From assembly GCA_016401345.1 (NCBI GenBank), contig JAEACG010000003.1, forward strand, positions 186,001 through 250,000: DNA of 64,000 bases, given 5' to 3'. The stretch is from Fictibacillus nanhaiensis (GTDB lineage Bacteria > Bacillota > Bacilli > Bacillales > Fictibacillaceae). Made by a program: the position numbers and the translations under genes. Of the stretch, positions 9,423 to 17,629 are shown one piece after another. How positions within the stretch are numbered: position 1 is the stretch's first letter; every line of letters begins with the position of its first letter. Below the pieces are notes generated by a model. That model did not search any database. It was not told where the DNA came from and saw only the letters and a program-made list of their open reading frames with translations.

Positions 9423-9878
9423 ATGATGAAGAAGTGGTTTGGAGCGAGTCTCCTTATTTTTGTACTAGCTTTGGCTGGCTGTAGCGAAGAAAAAGCAAAG
9501 CCTGAAGCAAAGGAAAAAGTAGAAACGCGTGATAACGAAGATCAAAGCACAACGGATGATCTTGCTGGTCAACAAGCCGAGATCATTAAGAACATGGAAG
9601 AAAAAGCCGTTCAGTTAGATCCAAAAGCGCTTGAAGCAGATCCAAAAGCGTACGAAGAAAAAATCGTTAAAGCAACTGGGAAAGTTTTAACGGATAACGA
9701 AAAAGGAATGGGCGGAAGCTTTGAGTTCCAAGTTGGAGAAACAAAATTTAGAGTGATGAACTTTACGATGGGCAGCGGATTTGAAAAAGGTTCTGAGGTC
9801 ACAGTATTCGGAAACGTTAAGACAGGTAAGGATGCTAAGACCGGACTTCCGCTGATCAACGCAACATATATCAACTAA
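9423..9878 (+). CDS. lipoprotein with an OB-fold-like domain
   Basis: 151-residue predicted lipoprotein: MMKKW, a hydrophobic core and lipobox (ALAGC), then an acidic/lysine-rich linker and a C-terminal ~85-residue beta-rich domain (YEEKIVKATGKVL ... FEFQVGETKFRVMNF ... KGSEVTVFGNV) that resembles the OB-fold 'tRNA_anti-like' domain of Gram-positive secreted proteins. Function unknown. I chose ATG 9423 (next ATG 9426) because AAGGGGTG lies eight bases upstream; the longer in-frame start at 9372 would put 17 hydrophilic residues before the signal peptide. Confidence 0.75.
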   Translation: MMKKWFGASLLIFVLALAGCSEEKAKPEAKEKVETRDNEDQSTTDDLAGQQAEIIKNMEEKAVQLDPKALEADPKAYEEKIVKATGKVLTDNEKGMGGSFEFQVGETKFRVMNFTMGSGFEKGSEVTVFGNVKTGKDAKTGLPLINATYIN

Positions 9879-9885
9879 GAAACAA

Positions 9886-9915
9886 AGAGCGGAATCAGTC
9901 TCCGCTCTCTTTTTT
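9886..9915. terminator. bidirectional terminator between lipoprotein gene and gntK
   Basis: AGAGCGGA (9886-9893) pairs with TCCGCTCT (9901-9908) around a 7-nt loop, with CTTTTTT on the + side. The gntK stop codon (9895-9897) lies in the loop. Confidence 0.85.
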
Positions 9916-11433
9916 ATGTTTATTTTGAAAATCATGAAGGGCTTTATATTGCGTCTGCACCGTGTCAGATAAAGACTGATAAAGTTGAAACAGCTCTTCG
10001 TAGATTGTCTTGTGATCGGGATTAGGCGTAATTTCTTCGTACTGCTTCGTTTCAACATGCGCTTCTTCTAACGTTTTCGTTTCACCGATCGCGAATCGGC
10101 CGAGCAAGACCGCTCCTAAACACGAGCTCTCCGTATGTTCAGGAATACTCACTTTCGTTTGAAAAATATCTGCTACTATCTGTTTCCAAAGCGGCGAGTT
10201 CGTAAAGCCCCCAGTTGCAAAGATCTTCACTTCCATGTCTGCCACTTGACCTTTTATTAGTGAGTACACGCTGAATAAGTTAAGAATCGTCCCTTCGAGC
10301 ACAGCGCGCACCATATGATTATGATTATGGCGAAGTGTCAGCCCAATAAACGATGCTTTTGCCTGTGCATCCCATAATGGTGCTCGTTCTCCTGTCAGAT
10401 AAGGCAGGAAAACTAAGCCTTCTGCACCCGGCTGTATCTGTTCGGCATCTCTAGACAGCTTTTCATGGACCGCACTGTCACTGTCTTTTTGCAAGATATC
10501 ATGAATCCATTGAAACGCGATTCCACCGTTGTTTACCGGTCCGCCTGATACCCAATGATTTTCCGTGAGCGGATAACAGAACGTGCGGCCATCTGTATCA
10601 AGTATTGGTGTAGCTGAGGTAGTTCGAATCGCACCGCTCGTACCTATCGTTACCGCAACATCTCCAGGTGAGATCGCGCCGACACCAAGGTTAGACAACG
10701 GACCGTCCGTTGCACCGATCACCACTTTTACAGAGGAATCGAGACCCGATTTCTTCGTGAGAACGTCAGATAATTGCTCCCAATAATACGTGGATGGTTG
10801 CAATGTCGGAAGTTTTTCTGATGTGACATCTGCAAGTTTCAACGCTTCTTCATCCCACGTTTTTGTATGCATGTTCCAAAGGCCTGTCGCTGCGGCTGAT
10901 GCGTGATCTGTCTTCCACTCACCGAACCAACGGAACAGTATGTAATCTTTAATGCCAACAAATCTTGCTGCTTTCTGAAAAATATCGGGACGATCATTTT
11001 TTAACCACTGCAATTTAAAAAGAGGTGTCATCGGATGCTGCGGGACACCGGTCCGTTTATAAAGTTCAACTGCTTCATCACCGTAATCTGATTTAAAAGC
11101 TGCCACATACGGTTCACTTCGAATATCAGCCCATGTGATGCTGTTTGTAAGGGGTGTCCCCTCGGGATCTACTACGATTAGTGAATGCATAGCTGTGCTA
11201 AATGAAATAAAACCGATCTTACACGCGAGATCTCCACTTTTTCGCACTGTTTCTCTTAGCGATTCATTCACTGCTTCATAAATTTCATCCGGCTTTTGCT
11301 CTGCAGCTCCTGGTTCTTCCGACAGCAACGGGTAATTTTTTGAATGATGTGCGACAGCCGCTCCTTTTTCATCAAAAAGAACAACCTTCGTACTTGTTGT
11401 ACCAATATCTATTCCGATCGCATAATTTCTCAA
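9895..11433 (-). CDS. gntK: gluconokinase, FGGY carbohydrate kinase family
   Basis: 512-residue kinase phosphorylating gluconate to 6-phosphogluconate for the pentose phosphate pathway. The N-terminal phosphate-binding loop is GIDIGTTSTKVVLFDE. The C-terminal FGGY domain carries the ADP-binding ATGGFTNSPLWKQIVADI segment and PYLTGERAPLWD. Length and residue pattern match from memory B. subtilis GntK better than xylulokinase, but no gnt permease or regulator is adjacent, so the exact sugar is not certain. Start is TTG 11433, nine bases after GGAG. Confidence 0.82.
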   Translation of the reverse strand: MRNYAIGIDIGTTSTKVVLFDEKGAAVAHHSKNYPLLSEEPGAAEQKPDEIYEAVNESLRETVRKSGDLACKIGFISFSTAMHSLIVVDPEGTPLTNSITWADIRSEPYVAAFKSDYGDEAVELYKRTGVPQHPMTPLFKLQWLKNDRPDIFQKAARFVGIKDYILFRWFGEWKTDHASAAATGLWNMHTKTWDEEALKLADVTSEKLPTLQPSTYYWEQLSDVLTKKSGLDSSVKVVIGATDGPLSNLGVGAISPGDVAVTIGTSGAIRTTSATPILDTDGRTFCYPLTENHWVSGGPVNNGGIAFQWIHDILQKDSDSAVHEKLSRDAEQIQPGAEGLVFLPYLTGERAPLWDAQAKASFIGLTLRHNHNHMVRAVLEGTILNLFSVYSLIKGQVADMEVKIFATGGFTNSPLWKQIVADIFQTKVSIPEHTESSCLGAVLLGRFAIGETKTLEEAHVETKQYEEITPNPDHKTIYEELFQLYQSLSDTVQTQYKALHDFQNKHKKESGD

Positions 11434-11454
11434 GCTCTCTTTCTCCTTTCACAT

Positions 11455-11487
11455 AAAAAAGGAAGCAAACATAGTATGCCCTTCCTA
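11455..11487 (-). terminator. possible attenuator or terminator hairpin upstream of gntK
   Basis: On the minus strand AGGAAG and CTTCCT pair across a 20-nt loop and are followed by TTTTTTATG, only about 20 bp upstream of the gntK start. It has terminator form but sits in the leader, so it may attenuate gntK. The stem is short. Confidence 0.3.
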
Positions 11488-11611
11488 AACAATGCCCGAT
11501 TCTACTTTGACTCATTCATCATACTATTCAGACCAGAAAGAATCACTTAATATAGATGTAAAATGAATGCTTCTTTTGTTAAGGAAACCAGATTAGAGGA
11601 GATGGATAACG

Positions 11612-12079
11612 ATGACTAGTTTTAAAATTCGTCCAGTTGATTTAGAGGATGTAGATCAGTTAAAGGGTATGATGCATCGTTACATTGTTGATTTTTATAA
11701 AGGAAAAACTCCTGAGGGATCAAAGTTGGAGGATCATATCAAGCACCTGCTATCTTCAGATGAAGCAGGAACTCAATTTGTTGCTGAGACAGAGGATGGC
11801 CGATTAGCGGGATTCGCAACCCTCTACTTTTCGTTCAGTACGACCCGGCTGCAGAAGATCGCCATATTGAACGATCTTTTTGTAGATGCTGAATTCCGTG
11901 GTGCTGGTTTAGGAGAAAAACTGTTTTTGCATGTGCTGGAATACACGAAAAAGGAAGGCTACGCTTACATGAGTTGGCAAACCGCGATTGATAACACGTC
12001 TGCACAAGCTCTTTACAAGAAGATGGGCGGAAAAAACATCAATTCAGAGTGGATTCATTACGAGATTGAACATAATTAA
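11612..12079 (+). CDS. GNAT family N-acetyltransferase
   Basis: 155-residue acetyl-CoA-dependent acetyltransferase. The acetyl-CoA loop motif is FRGAGLGEKLFLHVLEY (about residues 98-114), preceded by LNDLFVDAEF and followed by DNTSAQALYKKMGG, the usual motif A/B order. The substrate is unknown. Start ATG 11612 follows GAGGAG by ten bases. It is transcribed alone and converges on ywlG. Confidence 0.88.
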   Translation: MTSFKIRPVDLEDVDQLKGMMHRYIVDFYKGKTPEGSKLEDHIKHLLSSDEAGTQFVAETEDGRLAGFATLYFSFSTTRLQKIAILNDLFVDAEFRGAGLGEKLFLHVLEYTKKEGYAYMSWQTAIDNTSAQALYKKMGGKNINSEWIHYEIEHN

Positions 12080-12088
12080 ATAAGAACG

Positions 12089-12145
12089 AATCCACGAGTT
12101 TTGCCTTTGAATCCAAAAGTTTTGGCAGTTTATCCGCGAGTCTAC
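12089..12145 (+). repeat. array of three AATCCA-type cores at a 21-bp period
   Basis: Units at 12089, 12110 and 12131 read AATCCACGAGTTTTGC, AATCCAAAAGTTTTGG and TATCCGCGAGTC. The same core family, with alternating ACGAG and AAAAG, occurs at 31454 and 42479. It lies between converging genes. Confidence 0.8.
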
Positions 12146-12200
12146 AATCCTCGACACGTTACGACAACCTGTCATCGTTGCACGGCACGACTACAATAGA

Positions 12201-12225
12201 AAAAAGCCCTCACCAGGAGGGCTTT
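12201..12225 (-). terminator. terminator of ywlG
   Basis: GCCCTC (12206-12211) and GAGGGC (12217-12222), extended by AAA/TTT, form a stem with a 5-nt loop; the minus strand continues TTTTTTC. Confidence 0.85.
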
Positions 12226-12232
12226 CCACGAA

Positions 12233-12805
12233 TTAAAAACACCGTATGTCTTCTTTACTCGGATACACCGCGCGTTCACCGCCGATCAACTTCGGACGTG
12301 TCTTTGCCAACGTCACGTGTGCGGCGCCGACCTTTTTCACTTCACTGCGAACTGGCACGGCTACATGTTTCAAGTGCATGCCGATAAAGGTGTCACCGAT
12401 GTCGATGCCTGCGTCGGCTTTTATATATTCAACGATCACGGGTTCATTCATATGGTGGTAGGCATGTGTTGCCAACGCACCTCCAGCTGATCGCGCTGGT
12501 ACGACCCGCACTTCTTCATAGCCTCGTCGTTCTGCTTCTTCGCGCTCGATGACAAGCGCACGGTTCAAGTGTTCACAGCATTGCACGGCTAGTGCCACGC
12601 CTGTTTCCTCTTGAAACGCTAAGATACCACGGTAAAGTGCACCCGCTGTATCCATCGTGCCTGATGTGCCAATTCGTTCACCAATTACTTCGCTCGTGCT
12701 TGCGCCTACTACTAATAATTGTGAAGGTCTTAATTGTGCATGCTTTTGCAGATCTTGCAAAACATTCAGGACTTGGTCTTGAATTTGTTGGAGCTCATCG
12801 CTCAT
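12233..12805 (-). CDS. ywlG: UPF0340 protein YwlG
   Basis: 190-residue conserved cytosolic protein of unknown function (TIGR01440/UPF0340). It contains the glycine-rich [20 protein letters not shown] segment, an [10 protein letters not shown] motif, and the conserved [16 protein letters not shown] stretch. Family length is about 185-190. It lies 42 bp downstream of rpiB, matching the B. subtilis ywlG-ywlF-ywlE order, and probably shares its transcript, ending at 12201-12225. Confidence 0.92.
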   Translation of the reverse strand: MSDELQQIQDQVLNVLQDLQKHAQLRPSQLLVVGASTSEVIGERIGTSGTMDTAGALYRGILAFQEETGVALAVQCCEHLNRALVIEREEAERRGYEEVRVVPARSAGGALATHAYHHMNEPVIVEYIKADAGIDIGDTFIGMHLKHVAVPVRSEVKKVGAAHVTLAKTRPKLIGGERAVYPSKEDIRCF

Positions 12806-12847
12806 GAGATGGTCTTCCCTTCATTTTATAGGTTTATAGCTTTATTG

Positions 12848-13288
12848 CTATTGGCCTTCATATTGAGAGATTTTATCTACACGGCGACCGTGACGTCCGC
12901 CTTCATATTCTGTCGTCAGCCATACTTTTGCGATTTCGAGTGCGAGACCCGGCCCGATGACACGTTCACCCATTGCAAGTACATTGCTGTCATTATGCTG
13001 TCTTGTAGCTTTTGCGCTGAATAGATCATGAACAAGCGCACAGCGGATTCCTTTGACTTTGTTCGCTGCGATGCTCATTCCAATGCCCGTACCGCAGATT
13101 AGAATTCCGCGATCAGCTTCACCGTTTGCTACTTTTTCTGCTACAGGAATCGCATAGTCTGGATAGTCTACAGATGTGTCGCATTCACAGCCAACATCCT
13201 CCACTTGCATACCCAGCTCTTCAATCATGCTGATTATTTCTTTTCTTAATTCAACTCCGGCGTGATCTGATCCAATTGCTACTTTCAT
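12848..13288 (-). CDS. rpiB: ribose-5-phosphate isomerase B
   Basis: 146-residue RpiB/LacAB-family isomerase converting ribose 5-phosphate and ribulose 5-phosphate. MKVAIGSDHAGVELRKEI at the N-terminus, the active-site Cys in GILICGTGIGMSIAANK, and the RQHNDSNVLAMGER phosphate-binding segment are all present. I chose ATG 13288; seventeen upstream in-frame residues lack a ribosome site and precede the universal start of the domain. The gene fits with the ribose operon at 20-26 kb, though it is not part of it. Confidence 0.94.
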   Translation of the reverse strand: MKVAIGSDHAGVELRKEIISMIEELGMQVEDVGCECDTSVDYPDYAIPVAEKVANGEADRGILICGTGIGMSIAANKVKGIRCALVHDLFSAKATRQHNDSNVLAMGERVIGPGLALEIAKVWLTTEYEGGRHGRRVDKISQYEGQ

Positions 13289-13396
13289 GTTGTGTGCACC
13301 TGCTCTCTCATACTTTTTTTCATTATATGCTGTCCCCATTCCCTATTCAATGTCACTCCTAGGCAATTTAGGACAGCCTTACTCCATTTTGTCTTA

Positions 13397-14005
13397 CTAC
13401 TTCTTGCTATCGTCTTTTTTCATTAGTTTTTCAATAAGCGCTTCAATCTCATCTCTTGTTTCTTGATAAAGATGAAGCGGTCCACCGAAAGGATCTGTAA
13501 TGTCTATAGAAGGTACTTCACTTTCTAGCTTCATCCTTCTTTCAACGAGCGGCCTAACTTCCCTTTCAAACGCCAGTCTCACTTCTTCATCTGCAGAATC
13601 CTTTGACATGTATTGAAGCTTCAGCATCTCGATCTCTGTGTAGAGCTCATAGATCTCTTCAATCTTCTTCTGCTCATCGTCGTCAAGAACATACTCTTTT
13701 AATGTATACGTCTTATTCACCGCATCTGGCCAACGTCCGACGAGCGCATGCTTGTGGCTCTCGGTCATCGTTAAGATAAGGTCTGCCCACTCGATCAAAT
13801 AATCGGACACGCATTGTGATTGATGACTTTCTTTAATACTTCTTTCTGAAAGAGCTTGTGTCGCGTTCGAACTCATCACGGCACCGTTTCCAGCAAATAC
13901 ACCAGCTGATTTAACGTTGAACTTACCTTTTCCTTTTTTGCGTAAAATGGCCTCAGCCATCGGACTGCGACACGTATTGCCTGTACAAATAAATAAAACA
14001 TTCAT
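13397..14005 (-). CDS. ywlE: protein-arginine phosphatase YwlE-type with a helical insertion
   Basis: 202-residue low-molecular-weight phosphatase. In B. subtilis YwlE removes phosphate from arginines added by McsB. The P-loop CTGNTCRSP has nucleophile Cys7 and Arg13, and the general-acid Asp lies in ITDPFGGP near the C-terminus. The family is usually about 150 aa; here a ~50-residue charged helical stretch (about 105-160, EQKKIEEIYELYTEIEMLKL and onward) is inserted between TLKEYV and DPFGG. The core motifs are intact, so activity is expected. Upstream of rpiB, as in B. subtilis. Confidence 0.9.
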   Translation of the reverse strand: MNVLFICTGNTCRSPMAEAILRKKGKGKFNVKSAGVFAGNGAVMSSNATQALSERSIKESHQSQCVSDYLIEWADLILTMTESHKHALVGRWPDAVNKTYTLKEYVLDDDEQKKIEEIYELYTEIEMLKLQYMSKDSADEEVRLAFEREVRPLVERRMKLESEVPSIDITDPFGGPLHLYQETRDEIEALIEKLMKKDDSKK

Positions 14006-14237
14006 GGTGAATTCACCTCATATTCTATCTTTCCCTATTTTTCTATAGGTTAACGCTCTTATTAGTAAGTATATCATCGTATTAGTGAATAAAAAATATA
14101 GGAAGTTGCTTCGTTTTTCGAAGATTTTAGTTTCATTATCAGTAACTAGATCATAGGTGAATGGGCTTGAAAAGATTCCCTTTTTACTTTCGATTCGGGC
14201 AAGTGCGGTTAAAATACTTTTCTGACTTCATAGACAA

Positions 14238-14367
14238 GTTGATTGGAACGCAAGGTGCGAGACTCCTGGGGGATCAAGTGGGACAGGTGAGACTCTCAAT
14301 GGAGCGTAGCGACGAGAGGCTCACCGCCCGCCCCCCGGAAAGCGAGCATCCTGGAGTGGAGATCAAC
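14238..14367 (+). repeat. palindromic intergenic element A, copy 1
   Basis: 130-bp element from GTTGATTGG to GATCAAC. Inside are the family blocks GCGAGACTCCTG, GGGACAGGTGAGAC, GGCTCACCGCCCG and GGAAAGCGAGCATC, many of which are inverted complements of each other. It fills the gap between ywlE and mntP (14006-14397), in which I see no gene. Confidence 0.9.
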
Positions 14368-14397
14368 CACTTGCAACAACATGATTTACTAAATACT

Positions 14398-14949
14398 TTA
14401 AAACGGAAACAGAATCTTCACCCCAAAAGCAAGCAGGATGCAGCCGCCGAATGCTTCTCCATACGACCCGAGCCACTTCTGCACTTTTTTTCCCATCATC
14501 AACCCTGCCCACGTTAAGATCATGCTCATCATTCCGAACATCACAATGGTGAGCCATGTTTTTGCTCCATAGATCCCTAAAGATAACCCCACTGAAAAAC
14601 TATCTAACGAAGCACTCAACGCAAAGACGAATAGACCAAACCCAACCGGACGCACGAACGGTTCATCATCATTTGAAAAGGACGACCGAATCATCGTAAC
14701 ACCTAGGATAACGAGCAAAATCCCACCGATAATGGCTGCGATACCTCCAAAATGCACAGAGATCTGTTTACCGATCGACATTCCAGCGAGCGGCATGAGC
14801 ATATGAAAAAGCCCTATCGTTATTCCTATTTTCATAATTTGTTTGAATCGAAGTGATAACATCCCCATCCCTAGGCCGATCGAAAAAGCGTCCATACCTA
14901 GGGCAACAGACATAAACAAAAGTGTCATCCATTCTCCCATGGTTGCCAA
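14398..14949 (-). CDS. mntP: manganese efflux pump MntP
   Basis: 183-residue membrane protein exporting Mn2+. Six hydrophobic segments are visible with the paired acidic family motifs, ALGMDAFSIGLGMGM in helix 1 and SASLDSFSVGLSLG in helix 4, each carrying the conserved Asp. The start is TTG 14949, ten bases after GGGAG; the ATG three codons later is 19 bases away and less likely. B. subtilis YwlD occupies the same place. Upstream of it lies a kinase gene transcribed the other way. Confidence 0.92.
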   Translation of the reverse strand: MATMGEWMTLLFMSVALGMDAFSIGLGMGMLSLRFKQIMKIGITIGLFHMLMPLAGMSIGKQISVHFGGIAAIIGGILLVILGVTMIRSSFSNDDEPFVRPVGFGLFVFALSASLDSFSVGLSLGIYGAKTWLTIVMFGMMSMILTWAGLMMGKKVQKWLGSYGEAFGGCILLAFGVKILFPF

Positions 14950-15135
14950 ATAGTTCCCACTCCCTTAACCATCATACTTTCAGACTATGCATGTCTACTT
15001 TTAAAAAGACTAAAAAACAAACAAGCTGTTGAGCGGATGAAAAAATGAACTCTTTACCGCTTTAGAGGAAGGGATAATGTGATTTATATCGTATATAAAA
15101 GGAAGTGAATCTGTACGTAAAGGAGAGGAACAAGC

Positions 15136-17355
15136 ATGGTCCATAACGCATCGGCCATTACGAAAAATGAAAAAGACATGTGGCGATCGTCACCATTCCC
15201 GACTGGCCTTTCACGCCAAAAAAGCATGACTTTTCGATGTATGAAGCATAATGAAGATCTCATTATGACCGAGAGCGAAGGTGAACTGTTTGACTTGTTT
15301 GGCCTCAAACGAGAAAACGTACTGCAAAAGAGGATAGAAGACATCTTTCCTAAAGAGATGGCAGACTTTAAAAAAGAAATGTACGAAAGAGCACTAAAAG
15401 GAGAGAGCCTTACGTACGAATCTGAGCTGAACGGCATTCCTTTTCTAGCTGCGATCGGACCTATTTATAAAAGCGATGGTACCGTTTCTGAGGTTTATGG
15501 ATTCTGTGTCGATCTGACAGAGAGAGTATCTGTTGAGACTCAGCTCGCCGAAAGTGAACAGCGTTTTCGATCCTTGATGGATCATAACATCGATGCTCTT
15601 TTTTCACTGGACCTCGAAGGCAAGTTTACGACGGTCAATAAAGCGTGTACGACATTGAGCGGTTATAGTGAGACGGAGCTTTTGAACATGACCTTTAATC
15701 CGTTCATGATGCCTGACCGAAGAGCCGCTGCGATCGATCAGTTTAAGGATGCGCTAAACGGCCAATCCAAAATGTATGAAACGCGAATTCAGCAAAAGAA
15801 CGGTGGAACGCGTCAGATCATGTTCACCCTTACCCCGATCATCGTGCTCAATAAAGTTCTCGGTGTTTTCGGGATCGCTAAAGACGTAACCGCAAAACGA
15901 GAAGCGGAAAAAGAACTTCGAGAAACAAAGGACCTGCTGGAATCTGTTATCTATCATTCTAGTGACGCGATTTCGGTCGTCCACTTAACCGACTACTCTG
16001 TAAAAGTGAACCCTGCGTTTGAATTTATATACGGATGGTCTCAAGACGAGCTCAACAACCTGACTTCACACATCCTTCCCGTAGTACCTGAAGATAAAGA
16101 AGCTGAATCCGAAAGACTGATGATGATCGTCAAGCATGGAGGATATGTAAAAGGTGTAGAGACTATACGATTGACGAAGTGTGGCAAACGATTAAATGTA
16201 AGCCTTTCCTTAAGCCCCATTTATGGCGAAAACGGTGAAGTCGTCGCACTTTCTGCGATCTCAAGAGATATTACGGATAAAAAATTAAAAGAAAAAGCGT
16301 TGAAAGAAAGCGAAGAAAAGTATCGAATCATTGCTGAGAACACGACTGATCTAGTAGGTGTCGTTGACCTAGAAGGAAACGTCAAATATGTATCTCCTTC
16401 AAATCGTCTCTTACTGGGCTTTGATCCTTCGCTTTATGATGGAAAAAAGATTCAAGGATTCTTTCATTCAGATGACCGGGCAAAAGTAAGAATGGCGATG
16501 AACGAGATGGTTCAAACGCAAAAGCCTGTGAAGTTTGAAGTTCGATGCAAGCACGCACACGGACACTGGGTAACCCTTGAAGCGAACGCGACCCCTATCG
16601 CAAACGATTCTGATCAGCCTGACTCGTTCGTTGTTGTTGCACGCGACCTAACCGAACGAAAAAAGACAGAAGAAATGCTAAGAAAATCTGACAAGCTCTC
16701 TGTACTCGGCCAGCTTGCCGCTGGTGTTGCGCATGAGATCCGCAACCCGCTCACCTCGATTCGCGGTTTTTTACAGCTTCTGCAGTCTAGAGCGTCAGAG
16801 AATGAGGATTATTACGAGATCATGCTTTCAGAGATCGATCGAATCAACAGCATCGTCGGAGAGTTTATGCTACTCGCCAAACCGCAAGCGATGAACTTTA
16901 CACAAACCGACCTTCGCCAATTGTTGCGACACGTTATATCGATTCTTGATACACAGGCGATTTTAACGAATGTCCAGATCTATTTCGAGAGTGAACCAGA
17001 TCTGCCCGAAATATGGTGTGTTGACAATCAGATCAAGCAAGTATTTGTGAACATGCTAAAAAACGCGATCGAAGCGATGCCAACCGGCGGCTCTGTACAT
17101 ATTCATTTAAAGAGAGAAGGCGGATATGTAGTCGCTTCTTTCATCGACCATGGCTGCGGGATTTCAGAAGAACGTCTGCCAACCTTGGGCGAACCGTTTT
17201 ATACCACAAAGGAAAAAGGTACCGGCCTCGGCCTCATGATCTGTTACAAGATCGTAGAGAACCACCACGGTAAAATCTTGATCAACAGCAAGATTGATGA
17301 AGGAACGACCTTTTCGATCCTGCTTCCGATCGATAAAAACAAGCCAGCGTCTTAA
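15136..17355 (+). CDS. multi-PAS sensor histidine kinase, KinE-like
   Basis: 739-residue predicted soluble kinase; no membrane segment is visible. About four PAS-like regions follow one another (roughly 30-130, 137-255, 260-385, 390-512), two ending in the PAC signature (FGIAKDVTAKREAEKELRET; VALSAISRDITDKKLKEKAL). The dimerisation/phosphoacceptor helix carries His533 in AAGVAHEIRNPLTSIRGF, then the N box (NMLKNAIEAM), G1 (DHGCGIS), F box (EPFYTTK) and G2 (GTGLGLMI). Length and architecture resemble B. subtilis KinE, which feeds the Spo0F phosphorelay. Spo0F is encoded at 39.3 kb and no response regulator is adjacent, so a phosphorelay role is an inference. Start ATG follows AAAGGAGAGG. Confidence 0.88.
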   Translation: MVHNASAITKNEKDMWRSSPFPTGLSRQKSMTFRCMKHNEDLIMTESEGELFDLFGLKRENVLQKRIEDIFPKEMADFKKEMYERALKGESLTYESELNGIPFLAAIGPIYKSDGTVSEVYGFCVDLTERVSVETQLAESEQRFRSLMDHNIDALFSLDLEGKFTTVNKACTTLSGYSETELLNMTFNPFMMPDRRAAAIDQFKDALNGQSKMYETRIQQKNGGTRQIMFTLTPIIVLNKVLGVFGIAKDVTAKREAEKELRETKDLLESVIYHSSDAISVVHLTDYSVKVNPAFEFIYGWSQDELNNLTSHILPVVPEDKEAESERLMMIVKHGGYVKGVETIRLTKCGKRLNVSLSLSPIYGENGEVVALSAISRDITDKKLKEKALKESEEKYRIIAENTTDLVGVVDLEGNVKYVSPSNRLLLGFDPSLYDGKKIQGFFHSDDRAKVRMAMNEMVQTQKPVKFEVRCKHAHGHWVTLEANATPIANDSDQPDSFVVVARDLTERKKTEEMLRKSDKLSVLGQLAAGVAHEIRNPLTSIRGFLQLLQSRASENEDYYEIMLSEIDRINSIVGEFMLLAKPQAMNFTQTDLRQLLRHVISILDTQAILTNVQIYFESEPDLPEIWCVDNQIKQVFVNMLKNAIEAMPTGGSVHIHLKREGGYVVASFIDHGCGISEERLPTLGEPFYTTKEKGTGLGLMICYKIVENHHGKILINSKIDEGTTFSILLPIDKNKPAS

Positions 17356-17377
17356 GTAGACGCTGGCTTGTTTTTTT
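17340..17377 (+). terminator. terminator of the PAS kinase gene
   Basis: CAAGCCAGCGTC (17340-17351) pairs perfectly with 17359-17370, then TTTTTTT. The TAA stop of the kinase is inside the loop. Confidence 0.92.
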
Positions 17378-17429
17378 GTCGGGTGCTTGGTTTAGCCCGC
17401 GGTTTGTCGAAAATCGTTTAAATAATTTT

Positions 17430-17511
17430 ATCCGTGAAATTATTAGCACTATCCGTGAATATATATTGTGTTACCGTGAAAATAAAATGAATTACCGTGA
17501 AATTATTTAAC
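17430..17511 (+). repeat. array of four (A/T)CCGTGAA cores at an exact 21-bp period
   Basis: Units begin at 17430, 17451, 17472 and 17493 (ATCCGTGAA twice, TACCGTGAA twice), with unlike AT-rich spacers. It lies between converging genes, directly after a terminator. Confidence 0.85.
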
Positions 17512-17581
17512 TTTACGATTTCCACTAACAAAATTTTCAGTGCATACTAGATCAAACAGCCACTTCAGCTTCCATTAAAAA

Positions 17582-17625
17582 CAAAAAAAGCCCAGACTCA
17601 ACCAAAAACATTGAATAAGAGCCTT
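17582..17625 (-). terminator. terminator of ywlC
   Basis: An imperfect stem (ATTCAA with TTGAGT, flanked by AAGGCTC and GGGCTT) ends in TTTTTTTG on the minus strand, 5-10 bp past the ywlC stop. Confidence 0.55.
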
Positions 17626-17629
17626 AATT

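Noticed and set aside
14161-14517. 118-codon + strand frame across element A and the mntP 3' end
   Set aside because: Half lies in a palindromic repeat and half is antisense to mntP; no recognisable protein or ribosome site.
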